A DNA stretch of 64,000 bases from Streptomyces sp. S.PB5. GTDB taxonomy: Bacteria; Actinomycetota; Actinomycetes; Streptomycetales; Streptomycetaceae. Within the stretch, counting starts at the first letter, position 1. Each line of letters starts with the position of its first letter. The translations under genes and the position numbers were made by a program. This document shows positions 50,380-58,959 of the stretch, in pieces. Under the pieces are notes generated by a model. The model did no database searches and was not told the DNA's origin. It was given only the letters and a program-made list of their open reading frames with translations. Location of the stretch: contig NZ_JAQMWP010000002.1 in the NCBI RefSeq assembly GCF_030403745.1, positions 310,001 through 374,000 on the forward strand. Direction: 5' to 3'.

Positions 50380-51299
50380 CAGTCCACCACCTTGAATCCG
50401 GCCTTCAAGCCGAGTCGCTTGAGGGAGTCACGGCCGGGGACGCCGTCGGCATCCGTGCCGCGGTAGCCGCCGCCGGCCTTGGAGCGCTGCCACGTCGCGT
50501 AGGCCGTCACCGTGGCGGTGCCGTAGTGCCCGTCGCTGTAGGGCTTGGCGAGCAAGCCGATGTCGACGAGGGCCGCCTCAACCGTGGCGACGCCCTTGTA
50601 CGACACCGGGGCGCCCGTCTTGGCGGGGTCGGTCTTGGCGGCCTTGATGAGCTTGGACAGGCTCACGCTCGGGGTCGTCGGCGCCGGCGTGGACGTGACC
50701 GGCTTGTTCGTGCCCAGTCGCTTGGCGATACGGGCCTGCATCGCCTTCCAGTCGATCCCTCGCGGGTCGACCTTCCCTGGCTGCCAGTCCAGGTGCCGGA
50801 TCACCGACGCCGGCGTCCACCCGTGATGCCGGCACAGCGCCGCGCCCACTTGCTCGATGGCGAGCAACTGGGCGGCCGGCCATGGGTCCTGGCCGTCGCC
50901 GAGGTTCTCGCACTCGAAGCCGTAGAAGTGCCGGTTGCCGTCCGTCGAGGCCTCGTCGTCGACGGGCAGCGTCTTCTCGGCGATGACCGCCCGCAGCACG
51001 TCGGGGTCGCCGAGGCCGGCATGGTTGGCGCGGCCGTAGCCGACGAGGTGGACGCGGCCGTCCTTGGTGATGACGCCGTGACACAGCGGCCCGGGCAGTG
51101 CCTCGTAGCCGTCGCGGCAGATGGCCACGGTGCGGGCCGAGCCCTTGGTCACCGTGTGGTGGATCATCGCGCCGTGCACCGGCCCCCAGGGGCCCTTGTG
51201 GTTGCGGTTGTGGTCGCGCCAGTCGCCGACCTCGACGACGGTCAGGCCCTCGTCGACGAGGGCGTCAAGGAACGTTCCTGCGCTGGGTGGTGTGGCCAT
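50379..51299 (-). CDS. Endolysin: N-acetylmuramoyl-L-alanine amidase with peptidoglycan-binding domain
   Basis: A 306-residue lysin. The amidase_2/PGRP domain (about 25-200) shows the zinc ligands and active site: AMIHHTVTKG (His), YGFECENLGDG, and VIRHLDWQPGKVDPRGID (His plus the Lys/Asp near the metal). A Thr/Pro linker (STPAPTTPS) leads to a C-terminal repeat-like domain (VATVEAALVDIGLLAKPYSD, YATWQRSKAGGGYRG) typical of Streptomyces phage peptidoglycan-binding modules. There is no signal peptide, so it needs the holin for release. Confidence 0.9.
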   Translation of the reverse strand: MATPPSAGTFLDALVDEGLTVVEVGDWRDHNRNHKGPWGPVHGAMIHHTVTKGSARTVAICRDGYEALPGPLCHGVITKDGRVHLVGYGRANHAGLGDPDVLRAVIAEKTLPVDDEASTDGNRHFYGFECENLGDGQDPWPAAQLLAIEQVGAALCRHHGWTPASVIRHLDWQPGKVDPRGIDWKAMQARIAKRLGTNKPVTSTPAPTTPSVSLSKLIKAAKTDPAKTGAPVSYKGVATVEAALVDIGLLAKPYSDGHYGTATVTAYATWQRSKAGGGYRGTDADGVPGRDSLKRLGLKAGFKVVD

Positions 51300-51301
51300 C
51301 G

Positions 51302-51547
51302 TCAGCCCTTCCCCTCGGCCCGGACGCCTTCGACGGCGGCGAGGAGGACGGCGCAGTCCTTGGCCTCGCGCAGCTTGCGCAGGCACGCGGTGAGTTCGGG
51401 GTCGTCGGGCAGCAGCTGCAGGAGCTCGGCGGCCGCGTCGTGGAAGACGCGGGACACCCGTTGCAGCTTGGGGTCGGGCAGGTGCTTATAGGAGAAGCCA
51501 CGGCAGGCCTGCACGGTGCTGACGTGGCGTCCGAGGGTGGCATCCAT
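51302..51547 (-). CDS. Small protein resembling Acb2/Tad1 anti-defence proteins
   Basis: An 81-residue protein. After a short leader it has SYKHLPDPKLQRVSRVFHDA, AAELLQLLPDDPELTACLRK and LREAKDCAVLLAAVEG. This follows the outline of Acb2/Tad1-type helical hairpin proteins: a Tyr-His-Pro start, a long first helix ending L-P-x-x-x-E, then L-x-x-L-x-E-A and an Ala-rich end. Those proteins sequester cyclic nucleotide signals of CBASS or Thoeris immunity. The key aromatic and Lys/Thr binding residues cannot be checked by eye. It sits between the tail genes and the endolysin. Confidence 0.5.
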   Translation of the reverse strand: MDATLGRHVSTVQACRGFSYKHLPDPKLQRVSRVFHDAAAELLQLLPDDPELTACLRKLREAKDCAVLLAAVEGVRAEGKG

Positions 51548-51615
51548 CAGGCCTCCAAGGGCATGAAGAAACCCCGGGCCGGTCGGCGCGGGGCAGGCGT
51601 GGGCGGGTGGTCGCG

Positions 51616-51810
51616 TCAGATGTCGGTGTGGGCGACGGTGTGGAACGTCGCGGTGACCGTCGGGGCCCCGGGCAGTGCCTCAAGGACCGCCCTGACCGCA
51701 TCTACGACGTCTTGTTCGTCCAGGCCGGTGTCGCTGGGATAGATGTCCAGTTGGACGGTGGCCGGTGCCACGCCGCCGGTCTGCACCGTGTAGTACGGAT
51801 AGTTCGGCAT
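51616..51810 (-). CDS. Small phage structural-region protein
   Basis: A 64-residue protein, beta-strand then helix (YYTVQTGGVAPATVQLDIYP, DEQDVVDAVRAVLEALPGAP, then TVTATFHTV). GAGGAGACC before the ATG supports translation. No family is recognised. It lies downstream of the tail genes in the late operon. Confidence 0.58.
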   Translation of the reverse strand: MPNYPYYTVQTGGVAPATVQLDIYPSDTGLDEQDVVDAVRAVLEALPGAPTVTATFHTVAHTDI

Positions 51811-51820
51811 GCCGGTCTCC

Positions 51821-52318
51821 TCAGGTGATCGCGGTGGCGCTGGGGTAGTCGGCGGCGTCGCCCAGGTCCTCGACGTGGACGAAGGCCACGTTGTTGACGG
51901 AGGCCGCGATGAACGCGTTACCCGAGCCGACGTTGCGCAGGTAGGTGGCGACCAGGACCGCGGTGACGTCGGCTCCGGTGGTGTTCGCGCAGATGTTGCT
52001 GAAGTAGATCGGGCAGTTCGCGCCGGCCGCCAGGATCTGGACCCGGATCTGGTCGATGTATGCGGTACCCGACGTGTCGGTCTTGCGGACACGGAGCATC
52101 ATGTTGTCGCCAGAGACGCTGGACTGCGCCAGGCATTTCAAGGTGATGCGGTAGGCCCGCCCGGTGCGGAAGGTGATGGGCGCCGTCGTGATGCCCACCG
52201 TCTCCGTCGTGGTGGTGGTGGCCGTGTTCGCGGTGATCGCCGCGAATTCCACGGTGAACGGCGGGGCGTCGTTGAGCCGCGCGTCGGTGATCCTCATGCC
52301 CGGTTGCCAGAGCGTCAT
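51821..52318 (-). CDS. Phage tail-region protein, beta-rich
   Basis: A 165-residue Thr/Ala-rich beta protein (ITDARLNDAPPFTVEFAAIT, FRTGRAYRITLKCLAQSSVS, GADVTAVLVATYLRNVGSGN). It has the look of a minor tail or receptor-binding sandwich and no enzyme motif. GGAGG precedes the ATG. It follows the large tail protein gene with 14 bases between them, so it probably assembles on the same baseplate. Confidence 0.62.
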   Translation of the reverse strand: MTLWQPGMRITDARLNDAPPFTVEFAAITANTATTTTTETVGITTAPITFRTGRAYRITLKCLAQSSVSGDNMMLRVRKTDTSGTAYIDQIRVQILAAGANCPIYFSNICANTTGADVTAVLVATYLRNVGSGNAFIAASVNNVAFVHVEDLGDAADYPSATAIT

Positions 52319-52332
52319 CGGCGGCCTCCTCT

Positions 52333-55300
52333 CTACAGGGCGACGATGGCGGGACGGGCGAGGAGCACCTCGGTGCCTGCGGCATGAGGCTTGGTGATGT
52401 TGTTGCGGGAGCGCTCGACGGTGAAGGTCTGCGGGTTGATCACTTCGAAGTTGTCGAAGCGGAACTCGGCGTTGGCGTTGGTGTTGCCGGTGTCGCGGAA
52501 GCACCGGATGCCGACGCCCTCGGCCGCGGTCAGTGAGGTGTCGGTGGCCTGCATGTGCCACACCTTGGGTTCCGCCGCGGACGCGAGCCAGAACTTGCCT
52601 TTCACGGAGGTGCCGATGGTCTGCAGCCGGCACCGGTACGTGGTCCCGGCGGTGTGCGTGAGCGGCGCCGTGTAGGAGGCGAGTGTCGTGTCCACCGACG
52701 CCACCCGCTTCTGCAGGATCATCGTGATCGTTCCGGACGTGTTGAACGCGATCCGGATGGTGTAGAAGTTGCTGTTCCCGGTGCTCCGGCTGACCGGCCC
52801 CGCGACCAGCGCGGCTCCGGTCGCGGTCGCCGCGGTGGCGATGTCGACGTAGAAGTCGGTGTCGGCCGACGGGGCGGCGAAGCGGGCGATGTGCGCGATG
52901 CCCGCCGAGGGGTTGGTCACCGTCCCGTAGGTGCCGTTGATGTCGAAGTCGGCGGCAGCCCCGGTCAGAAGCCACGTGTGCCCCGAGTCGGAGATCCCCC
53001 ACCCGTCGGCCACGGTCCGCGCGAACGTGTCATAGATCGCCGATGCCTTGGGCTGGGTGATCCGCACCGCCCATACGTAATAGATGGCGCCTGCCGCCGG
53101 TGTGCCCCTCTCCAGCGCCAACGTTGACGCCCTGGACGCCGTCGAAGGGGCGGTGACTGTCTGCTTCAGGAACGTCCAGGTCCCGGCGGGCACCGGCATC
53201 GGTGACGATCCGGCGCTGGTCGTGATGTACGTTCCCGCCGCTGTGTGCCAGTTGACGCCTGGTCGGATGTCGCTGTAGCCACCCGGCGAGTACGCCCACA
53301 TGCTGACCACGTAGGAGGCGCCAGGCGTGATCGAGCCGACCGGGGTCAGCTCCCCCACCGCGTTTGCGTCGCTGCTGACGCCGTCCGGGGTGATGAGCAT
53401 GGAGCCCTTGGCCTGGGGGTGCACGACGGCCGTGGACGGGGCCACGGTGCTGCCCTGCGCGGACCAGCCCGCAATGCCCTCGTCGAAGAACGGGTTGGCG
53501 TTGAGCAGCCGGCCGCCCGCGGTGACGCGCACCTCCTCCCCGCCGATGGCCAGGTCCCAGGGCGAGTCGAAAGGATCGGACGTCCACGGGCGGGTGGAGG
53601 TGAGGACGTCGAGGGTGGTGGCCGTCGCCGTGGCAGCAGCGGCCAGCGTGCTGCCGTCGGTGTCGACGTAGGCCGCCTGGGCCGACTCGCCGGCGGCGGG
53701 CAGCCCGTTGCTGTCGAGGACCGTGCCGACCAGGTAGGGGCGGTAGGGGGTGCAGTTGAAGGTGATGTCGAAGACGCCCTCGGCGTGCACCTCCTTGCTG
53801 CCGCGGATGAGCAGGTCGAACCCGTTGGGCCCGTACCGCTTGGGCGTGTTGATGACCTGCAGGCGGGAGCCTTCCTTGAGCGCCAGGACGGCGTCCAGGA
53901 GGGCGTGCATGCGGGGGTTGGCCATCTTCAGCGTCAGGGAGGCCACGCGCATCTCGTCCCACGTCGCCAGGTGCAGGCGCCAGTTGGCCTGACCCGCCAG
54001 CTGGTCGTCGGTATAGACGATGGTCTCGGCGGTGGTCTCGTTCTCGCCGATCCCGTTCGGCGGGGGCTGCGTGGACAGCTTGCCGTCGGTGAGTTCGGCG
54101 GTGGCCTCGGAGCCGCCCCGCCGCCGTGCGGTGATCTTGTTGTTGAGGTCCTTGTCGTCGTCCTTGGGCTGGAACGGGCCGAAGATCTGCCCGCTGCGGT
54201 AGTCCAGGACGAGTTCGACCGGCTTGTTGTAGAGGGCCTCCCGCGCGATGTACTTCAGGCCGACCTGGTCGCGGTGTTCGACGAGCAGGCCCAGGTCGGT
54301 CTTAGCGGCGTCCTCGGCGAGCGCGATGAACGAGGCCTCCCGGTAGGGCCCCAGCAACGTGCTACCCGGGCCGTACACGTCGAGGGCCGCCTGCTGGTCG
54401 CAGGTGAGCAGGCTCAGCCAGTTGCGGGCGGACAGCCCGGGCGCGCCGAGTTCGAAGGAGATGTCCCCTGCGTTGAAGTCGGTGGTGTAGGCGTCGACGA
54501 AGTTCGCCCCCCACACGCTGAGGTGGCCGATGCCCATTCCCTGCACGCCGGCGCCGAACGTCGTGCGGATCGTGCGGACCCGGTCGGCGGTGACCGCCAC
54601 ACCGGAGATGGTGGAGGTCAGGCCCAGGTCGTCGGGGTCCAGCAGGGCCAGCGTGAAGGAGGTGGTGGCGCCGGACTGGGCGGCGTACACCTTGACCTGT
54701 TGCCACCGCTCCAGAAAGCCCAGCCGGCCGGCGGCCTGGAGCTGCTCGTGGCTGATCGCCGCGGTGGTGCCGAAGCTGGCGCCGTCGGCGTCGACGCCGT
54801 CCAGGGTCAGGAAGTGGCTGCCGCCGGACAGCTGCGCGGCGAGCGTCAGAGTGGCGGTGCCGGTGGTGAGCTTCAGGATCTGGTGCTTGGCGGCGTCGGT
54901 GGGGAAGTCGTTGGCGGTGAACTTGACCATCAGGTAGATGGCCCAGTAGCCGGTGTTCATCCCGGGGATGACGCTGGATCGCAGGGTGCCGCCGGCCTTC
55001 ACCGTGGGCAGCGCGGAGCTGCCCACCAAGGTGGTGTCACGGGCGAAGTCCAGGCCGGTCACGCGCAGCGGCCCGGCGGTGGACTGCGCGCCGTACTCGG
55101 CGACGTAGGTGTCGCCCTGGGCGCCCTCCTCGAACGTCCAGTACGCCTGTGGGGCGTAGATGGCGATGTGGCGGCGCATCGCGGACTTGACCGGCTTCTG
55201 GGTGCCGTCGTAGCGGCGCAGCACCCCGGCGACGTCCAGGTCGACGTAGGCGTCGTTGCCGCTCTCGTCCTGATAGGGGGTGACGCCGGCGGTCTCCCCG

Positions 55301-56274
55301 ATCATGCGGATGGTGTCCGCGGCCGCCGTCAGCGGGCGCACCGTGAGGTCGGCGAACGACATCACGACCGGGGTGGGGGTGACGTCGGCGCGGACCTGGG
55401 CGCGGAAGCCGAACTCGCCGGAGGTGTAGGTGGTGTCGTAGGCCTGCAGGTGCCAGTGGTCCGGCTCCAGGCCGCCGTCGTTCCACACCCGCATGCGGAT
55501 TTCGGGGCCCTCACAGCGCACCCGCACCCGAAGCGGTGTGCCCACCGCGTAGACCAGGCCGGGGATCTGCCGGCGCGGGCAGAGCGCGGCGAACTCGGTC
55601 GGGGTGTCGGAGCGCGTGCAGCCGACCGAGACGCGCAGACCTGCGTTGCCGGGCAGGCCGGTGTTGGGCAGCAGGTTGACGTCGGCCAGGTAGAAGCGGG
55701 CGCCCGAGGTGTCCGCGCGCAACACCGCGGACAGGGTGATGCCCTCCTCGGCGTTCTCGTCGACGGGCAGGGTGCCAGTGGCGACGGTGAAGACAGCCTC
55801 GTAGTCGCCGAGGTCCAGGCCGGCGGTGGCGATGTAGCGGGAGGTGTTGAGCGTACTGGTGGTGATCTTCCCGGAGCTGGGTGCCACGGAGTACTCGGAG
55901 GCGAGCGGCGAGGTACCCAGCGGGTCATAGATGGCCCAGGTGGCGCCCGAGGTCGCCGTGCCCCACCCGTTCGCGACGGTGCGGGCGAAGGTGTCGGTGA
56001 AGACGGCGGCCGGAGCGGCGGGGACGTCGCCGACGCGGAAGCGGAACTGGCTGTTGCGGCCGGCCCGGTCGTACCAGTCGCCCTCGGGGTTGCGGGGGCT
56101 GAAGTCGCCGTCCGGGTCGTTGAGCCGCACCGACATGCTGGCCGGGCGGGCCTTGACGGCCTCGGAGCTGATGCCGCGACTGATGGTGATCTTGGTGGTC
56201 TCCCGCATCGGCACGGCCGTCCATACGCCGTCGATGAGCATCTCCCCGATACGGGGCAGCGGCCAGGTGGCCAT
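52333..56274 (-). CDS. Large tail/baseplate protein with duplicated sandwich domains
   Basis: A 1,313-residue minor tail protein. The N-terminus (about 1-85) resembles phage tail base modules (SVRLNDPDGDFSPRNPEGDW). A first sandwich domain begins at about 91 (FTDTFARTVANGWG) and ends near DHWHLQAYDTTYTSGEFGFR. A middle region carries LamG-like and baseplate-type parts. A carbohydrate-binding-like domain lies near 925 (FFDEGIAGWSAQGS). The last 240 residues repeat the first sandwich (IYDTFARTVADGWG, VWHMQATDTSLTAAEGVGIR). It follows the tape measure, as tail-tip proteins do, and probably binds host wall glycans. Confidence 0.82.
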   Translation of the reverse strand: MATWPLPRIGEMLIDGVWTAVPMRETTKITISRGISSEAVKARPASMSVRLNDPDGDFSPRNPEGDWYDRAGRNSQFRFRVGDVPAAPAAVFTDTFARTVANGWGTATSGATWAIYDPLGTSPLASEYSVAPSSGKITTSTLNTSRYIATAGLDLGDYEAVFTVATGTLPVDENAEEGITLSAVLRADTSGARFYLADVNLLPNTGLPGNAGLRVSVGCTRSDTPTEFAALCPRRQIPGLVYAVGTPLRVRVRCEGPEIRMRVWNDGGLEPDHWHLQAYDTTYTSGEFGFRAQVRADVTPTPVVMSFADLTVRPLTAAADTIRMIGETAGVTPYQDESGNDAYVDLDVAGVLRRYDGTQKPVKSAMRRHIAIYAPQAYWTFEEGAQGDTYVAEYGAQSTAGPLRVTGLDFARDTTLVGSSALPTVKAGGTLRSSVIPGMNTGYWAIYLMVKFTANDFPTDAAKHQILKLTTGTATLTLAAQLSGGSHFLTLDGVDADGASFGTTAAISHEQLQAAGRLGFLERWQQVKVYAAQSGATTSFTLALLDPDDLGLTSTISGVAVTADRVRTIRTTFGAGVQGMGIGHLSVWGANFVDAYTTDFNAGDISFELGAPGLSARNWLSLLTCDQQAALDVYGPGSTLLGPYREASFIALAEDAAKTDLGLLVEHRDQVGLKYIAREALYNKPVELVLDYRSGQIFGPFQPKDDDKDLNNKITARRRGGSEATAELTDGKLSTQPPPNGIGENETTAETIVYTDDQLAGQANWRLHLATWDEMRVASLTLKMANPRMHALLDAVLALKEGSRLQVINTPKRYGPNGFDLLIRGSKEVHAEGVFDITFNCTPYRPYLVGTVLDSNGLPAAGESAQAAYVDTDGSTLAAAATATATTLDVLTSTRPWTSDPFDSPWDLAIGGEEVRVTAGGRLLNANPFFDEGIAGWSAQGSTVAPSTAVVHPQAKGSMLITPDGVSSDANAVGELTPVGSITPGASYVVSMWAYSPGGYSDIRPGVNWHTAAGTYITTSAGSSPMPVPAGTWTFLKQTVTAPSTASRASTLALERGTPAAGAIYYVWAVRITQPKASAIYDTFARTVADGWGISDSGHTWLLTGAAADFDINGTYGTVTNPSAGIAHIARFAAPSADTDFYVDIATAATATGAALVAGPVSRSTGNSNFYTIRIAFNTSGTITMILQKRVASVDTTLASYTAPLTHTAGTTYRCRLQTIGTSVKGKFWLASAAEPKVWHMQATDTSLTAAEGVGIRCFRDTGNTNANAEFRFDNFEVINPQTFTVERSRNNITKPHAAGTEVLLARPAIVAL

Positions 56275-56288
56275 CTGAAGTCTCCCGT

Positions 56289-58178
56289 CTATGCCTGTCC
56301 GAGTGCGGTGACGTCGCCGCCGAAGCGGATGCGGATGGTCTCCATCAGCCAGTCGATGAACGCGTCCCCGCCGCCCGGTTCGAAGCCGACGCTCATGTGC
56401 TGCGGGGCCAGCTTGTCGCCCATCGGCGAGGACGTGTTCAGCAGCTGCTCCAGCCGCGACAGCGGCAGGACGGCTTCCTTCTCGGAGCCCTCACCGATCA
56501 TGGCCAGGGTGGGGCCGGTGGCGATGCCGCCCTCGGCGAGGAAAGGGATGTTGGGCGTGGACAGGGTGATGCTGGGGATGGAGACGCCCAGGATGCTCCC
56601 GCCGCCGATGGTGAACGACAGGTTGTTCCAGGCGCCGATCACGCCGTTGATGGCGCCGCGGAAGGCGGCCGGGATGGCGTCGAACAGACCCGACACCGCG
56701 CGGCTCACCCGCCCCGGCAGGCCCTGCAGCCAGGACACCAGGGCGAGGGCCTTCTCGATGGCCCAGTCCTTGGCCTGCCCGAACCAGCCGGCCACGTTGC
56801 CGGGGACTCGGGCCAGCCAGCCGACCGCGGCGACGATCCCGTCGACGGCGGCCTCTACGCCGCTCTGCACGGCGCTCCAGACGCCGAGCACGATGTTCCG
56901 GAAGGTCTCGCTCTTCTGCCACAGAGCGACGATCCACACGATCAGCGCCATGATCAGCAGCACCACGACGGTGATCGGGTTGGCGAGCAGCGCGGAGTTC
57001 ATCGCCCACTGCGCCACCGCAGCGATGCCCAGGGCGACAGCCAGGGCGAGCAGCGCCGGAATGATCATCTGCAGCAGCCCGGGGTGCTCGCGGAACAGGT
57101 CGGACACGAACGACAGGACGGGCAGGAGCATCTCGCCGAGCGTGGTGGACACCGTCCGCATGATGCTGTCGAACTGCTGGGCCGGGGAGGCAGCCATGGT
57201 GTCCGAGACGGACTGGGCTGCGCCGGCCGCCTGGTCCAGGCCGGTGGCCGCGGCGGCCCCGCTGGCATCCAGGTTGAGCAGCGTGTTGCCCAGGTCCTCG
57301 CCCGGGCCGCCGAACAGGGCAGCCTGCAGCATGGTTCGCTCGGTCTGGTCCTCGACGCCCTTGAGGGCGGTGGTGACCTGATCGAAAGCCTGGGTTCCCT
57401 TGCCCTCGTTGACCAGCCGCTGGATCTCGGCGACGTCCAAGCCAAGCTTCTTCAGCGGCTCCTCGGCGGCTTTGGTGTCCGCCAGACGCAGGCTGAACTC
57501 CTTGACCGCGTCGCCGAGCTTGTCGAGTTCGAAGGTGGGGTCTTGTGCAGCCTGGGCCAGCAGCCCGAACATCTGCGGCCCGGTGAACCCCAGCTGGGAG
57601 AAGAACTCCGCGTACTCCTTGGACACCTCGGGGAGTTCCTCGCGCATCGCGGCGGGCACCTTCTGCGCGGTCGCCGCGAGCAGGTCCAGGGCCTCGGTGC
57701 CGTCCTTGACCAGCCCAGCCTTGATCAGATTGCCCGCGGCCGCGGTGGCCATGCCCACGTCGAACTCGAAGGTCTTGGCCAGCGCCAGGGCGTCCTTGGT
57801 GAGCTGGGCCATCTCCTTGTCGGAGATGGAACCGAACTCGGCCATCGAGGACGACACCGCGGACAGTGCCTCGCCGACCTCGCCGACCGACTCGCCGAAT
57901 CCGGCCGAGTACACGTCGCCCGCGATCTCGCCCGCGCGGGCGGCCTCCTCGTCGGTGAGCGCCAGCTGGTTCTGCAGCTGGGTCGTCACCGAGGAGATGT
58001 CCATGGCGGACTCAAGGCCCATGACGAATGCGGCGCCGAGGCCGGCCGCCGCGACACCGCCCGCCGCGCTGAGCCCGGTGAGCCGGTTCTCGATGCCCTG
58101 CGCGCCGCGGTCAATCTCGCCCTCGGCCTCCGACATGTCGACGCCGAGCCGGACGAGGAGCTCATCCAGAACCGCCAT
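56289..58178 (-). CDS. Tail tape measure protein
   Basis: A 629-residue protein with the mixed features of siphovirus tape measures: an N-terminal helical part (VRLGVDMSEAEGEIDRGAQG), a Gly/Ala-rich segment (AAGGVAAAGLGAAFVMGLES), long amphipathic helices, two adjacent hydrophobic stretches (MIIPALLALAVALGIAAVAQ; NPITVVVLLIMALIVWIVAL), and a C-terminal tail-tip part. It sets tail length; 629 residues would predict a fairly short siphovirus tail. ATG 58178 is chosen so that it overlaps the chaperone-T frame by 17 bases. Confidence 0.88.
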   Translation of the reverse strand: MAVLDELLVRLGVDMSEAEGEIDRGAQGIENRLTGLSAAGGVAAAGLGAAFVMGLESAMDISSVTTQLQNQLALTDEEAARAGEIAGDVYSAGFGESVGEVGEALSAVSSSMAEFGSISDKEMAQLTKDALALAKTFEFDVGMATAAAGNLIKAGLVKDGTEALDLLAATAQKVPAAMREELPEVSKEYAEFFSQLGFTGPQMFGLLAQAAQDPTFELDKLGDAVKEFSLRLADTKAAEEPLKKLGLDVAEIQRLVNEGKGTQAFDQVTTALKGVEDQTERTMLQAALFGGPGEDLGNTLLNLDASGAAAATGLDQAAGAAQSVSDTMAASPAQQFDSIMRTVSTTLGEMLLPVLSFVSDLFREHPGLLQMIIPALLALAVALGIAAVAQWAMNSALLANPITVVVLLIMALIVWIVALWQKSETFRNIVLGVWSAVQSGVEAAVDGIVAAVGWLARVPGNVAGWFGQAKDWAIEKALALVSWLQGLPGRVSRAVSGLFDAIPAAFRGAINGVIGAWNNLSFTIGGGSILGVSIPSITLSTPNIPFLAEGGIATGPTLAMIGEGSEKEAVLPLSRLEQLLNTSSPMGDKLAPQHMSVGFEPGGGDAFIDWLMETIRIRFGGDVTALGQA

Positions 58179-58557
58179 GCGCCACCGCCTTCCTGCGTGT
58201 GCGCCTGATCCGCTGGGCACGCTGCTCGTCGTCCCGGTCGTACTGCGCCTGCAGGTTCTTCACGATGGCGAGCATTTCCCGGCCGGACTGCCGCGGCCGG
58301 TCCGCGCGCGACCACACCATCAGGTGATCTCGCAGCACGGTCCGCCGGCCCCGCTTCAGGTGCGGGCTCATCAGGTCCATCGCCAGGCGCGCCAACAGCA
58401 CGTCCAGCCGCTTGGGGGTGATGGGCCCGTACAGGTTCTGGTAGGCGACCAGGTGGACGATCTCCTCGTCCGTGAAGCGCTGCATCACCTCACCCGGCGG
58501 GGCCTTGAAAGCCACGGCCAGGTCGTACAGGAGTTTCAGCTCTGGTCGCCGTCGAAG
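58162..58557 (-). CDS. Tail assembly chaperone T region, expressed by -1 frameshift from G
   Basis: This frame is open upstream of its first possible start and runs into the 3' end of the G gene in the -1 frame. Residues after the shift read LRRRPELKLLYDLAVAFKAP, then RFTDEEIVHLVAYQNLYGP, and a basic C-terminal tail. The part upstream of the GTG at 58515 (ELKLLYDLAV) looks genuinely coding, which argues against an independent start. It would appear as the C-terminal 131 residues of a 259-residue G-T fusion that helps load tail tube subunits on the tape measure. Confidence 0.78.
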   Translation of the reverse strand, partial: LRRRPELKLLYDLAVAFKAPPGEVMQRFTDEEIVHLVAYQNLYGPITPKRLDVLLARLAMDLMSPHLKRGRRTVLRDHLMVWSRADRPRQSGREMLAIVKNLQAQYDRDDEQRAQRIRRTRRKAVAHGGSG

Positions 58558-58940
58558 TTTCCCTCCGCGTCCTTCACCTTCTGCTCGAAGTCGCGGTCCT
58601 CACCGGACAGGTGACGGCACAGTTTGAACAGGCCGTCGACGGTGCCGGGCGCCTTCTTCGACAGGATGCTGATGCCTTCGGCGAGGTCGGGGAAGACCAG
58701 CTGGTTGGTGCCCGGCTCATATAGGCAGCGCGCGACGATCTCCGCCCGGTTGGACTTGACCGCCATCTCCGCGCCCTTGCTGCCCTCGGCAAAGCGCAGC
58801 TTGTTCAGCTTGTTCTGGTAGGCCTCCCACGCCCCGGACGGCAGGCCCCACACGTCGACGGTGACATTCCACTCGGGGATGTCCACGCCCTCTTCGACCT
58901 TGATGTCCTGCGCGGCGCGGATGGCTTCCTTGATGCTCAC
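58536..58940 (-). CDS. Tail assembly chaperone G
   Basis: A 134-residue protein (EAIRAAQDIKVEEGVDIPEW, NVTVDVWGLPSGAWEAYQNK, CLYEPGTNQLVFPDLAEGIS), located between the tail tube and tape measure genes, which is the invariant position of the G chaperone in long-tailed phages. Its last codons contain the heptamer GGGAAAC in the correct phase for a -1 slip, followed six codons later by its own stop. Two products are expected: G alone and G-T. Confidence 0.82.
   Translation of the reverse strand: MSIKEAIRAAQDIKVEEGVDIPEWNVTVDVWGLPSGAWEAYQNKLNKLRFAEGSKGAEMAVKSNRAEIVARCLYEPGTNQLVFPDLAEGISILSKKAPGTVDGLFKLCRHLSGEDRDFEQKVKDAEGNFDGDQS
58557..58563 (-). promoter_or_regulatory. Programmed -1 ribosomal frameshift site (GGGAAAC)
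   Basis: On the minus strand the zero-frame reading is G GGA AAC, an exact X-XXY-YYZ slippery heptamer at codons 126-128 of G. Slipping one base back opens the T frame, giving a 259-residue fusion. It lies 19 bases before the G stop codon. Confidence 0.85.
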
Positions 58941-58959
58941 GGGTCTCTCTCTTCCTCGA

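Noticed and set aside
53245..57381. 1,378-codon plus-strand frame across the tail genes
   Set aside because: It is antisense to the large tail protein and tape measure, which have clear phage features. Its composition is typical of GC-rich antisense frames.
58162..58515. Tail chaperone T as an independent gene starting at GTG 58515
   Set aside because: The frame is coding upstream of that GTG, and the slippery GGGAAAC in G explains its translation better.
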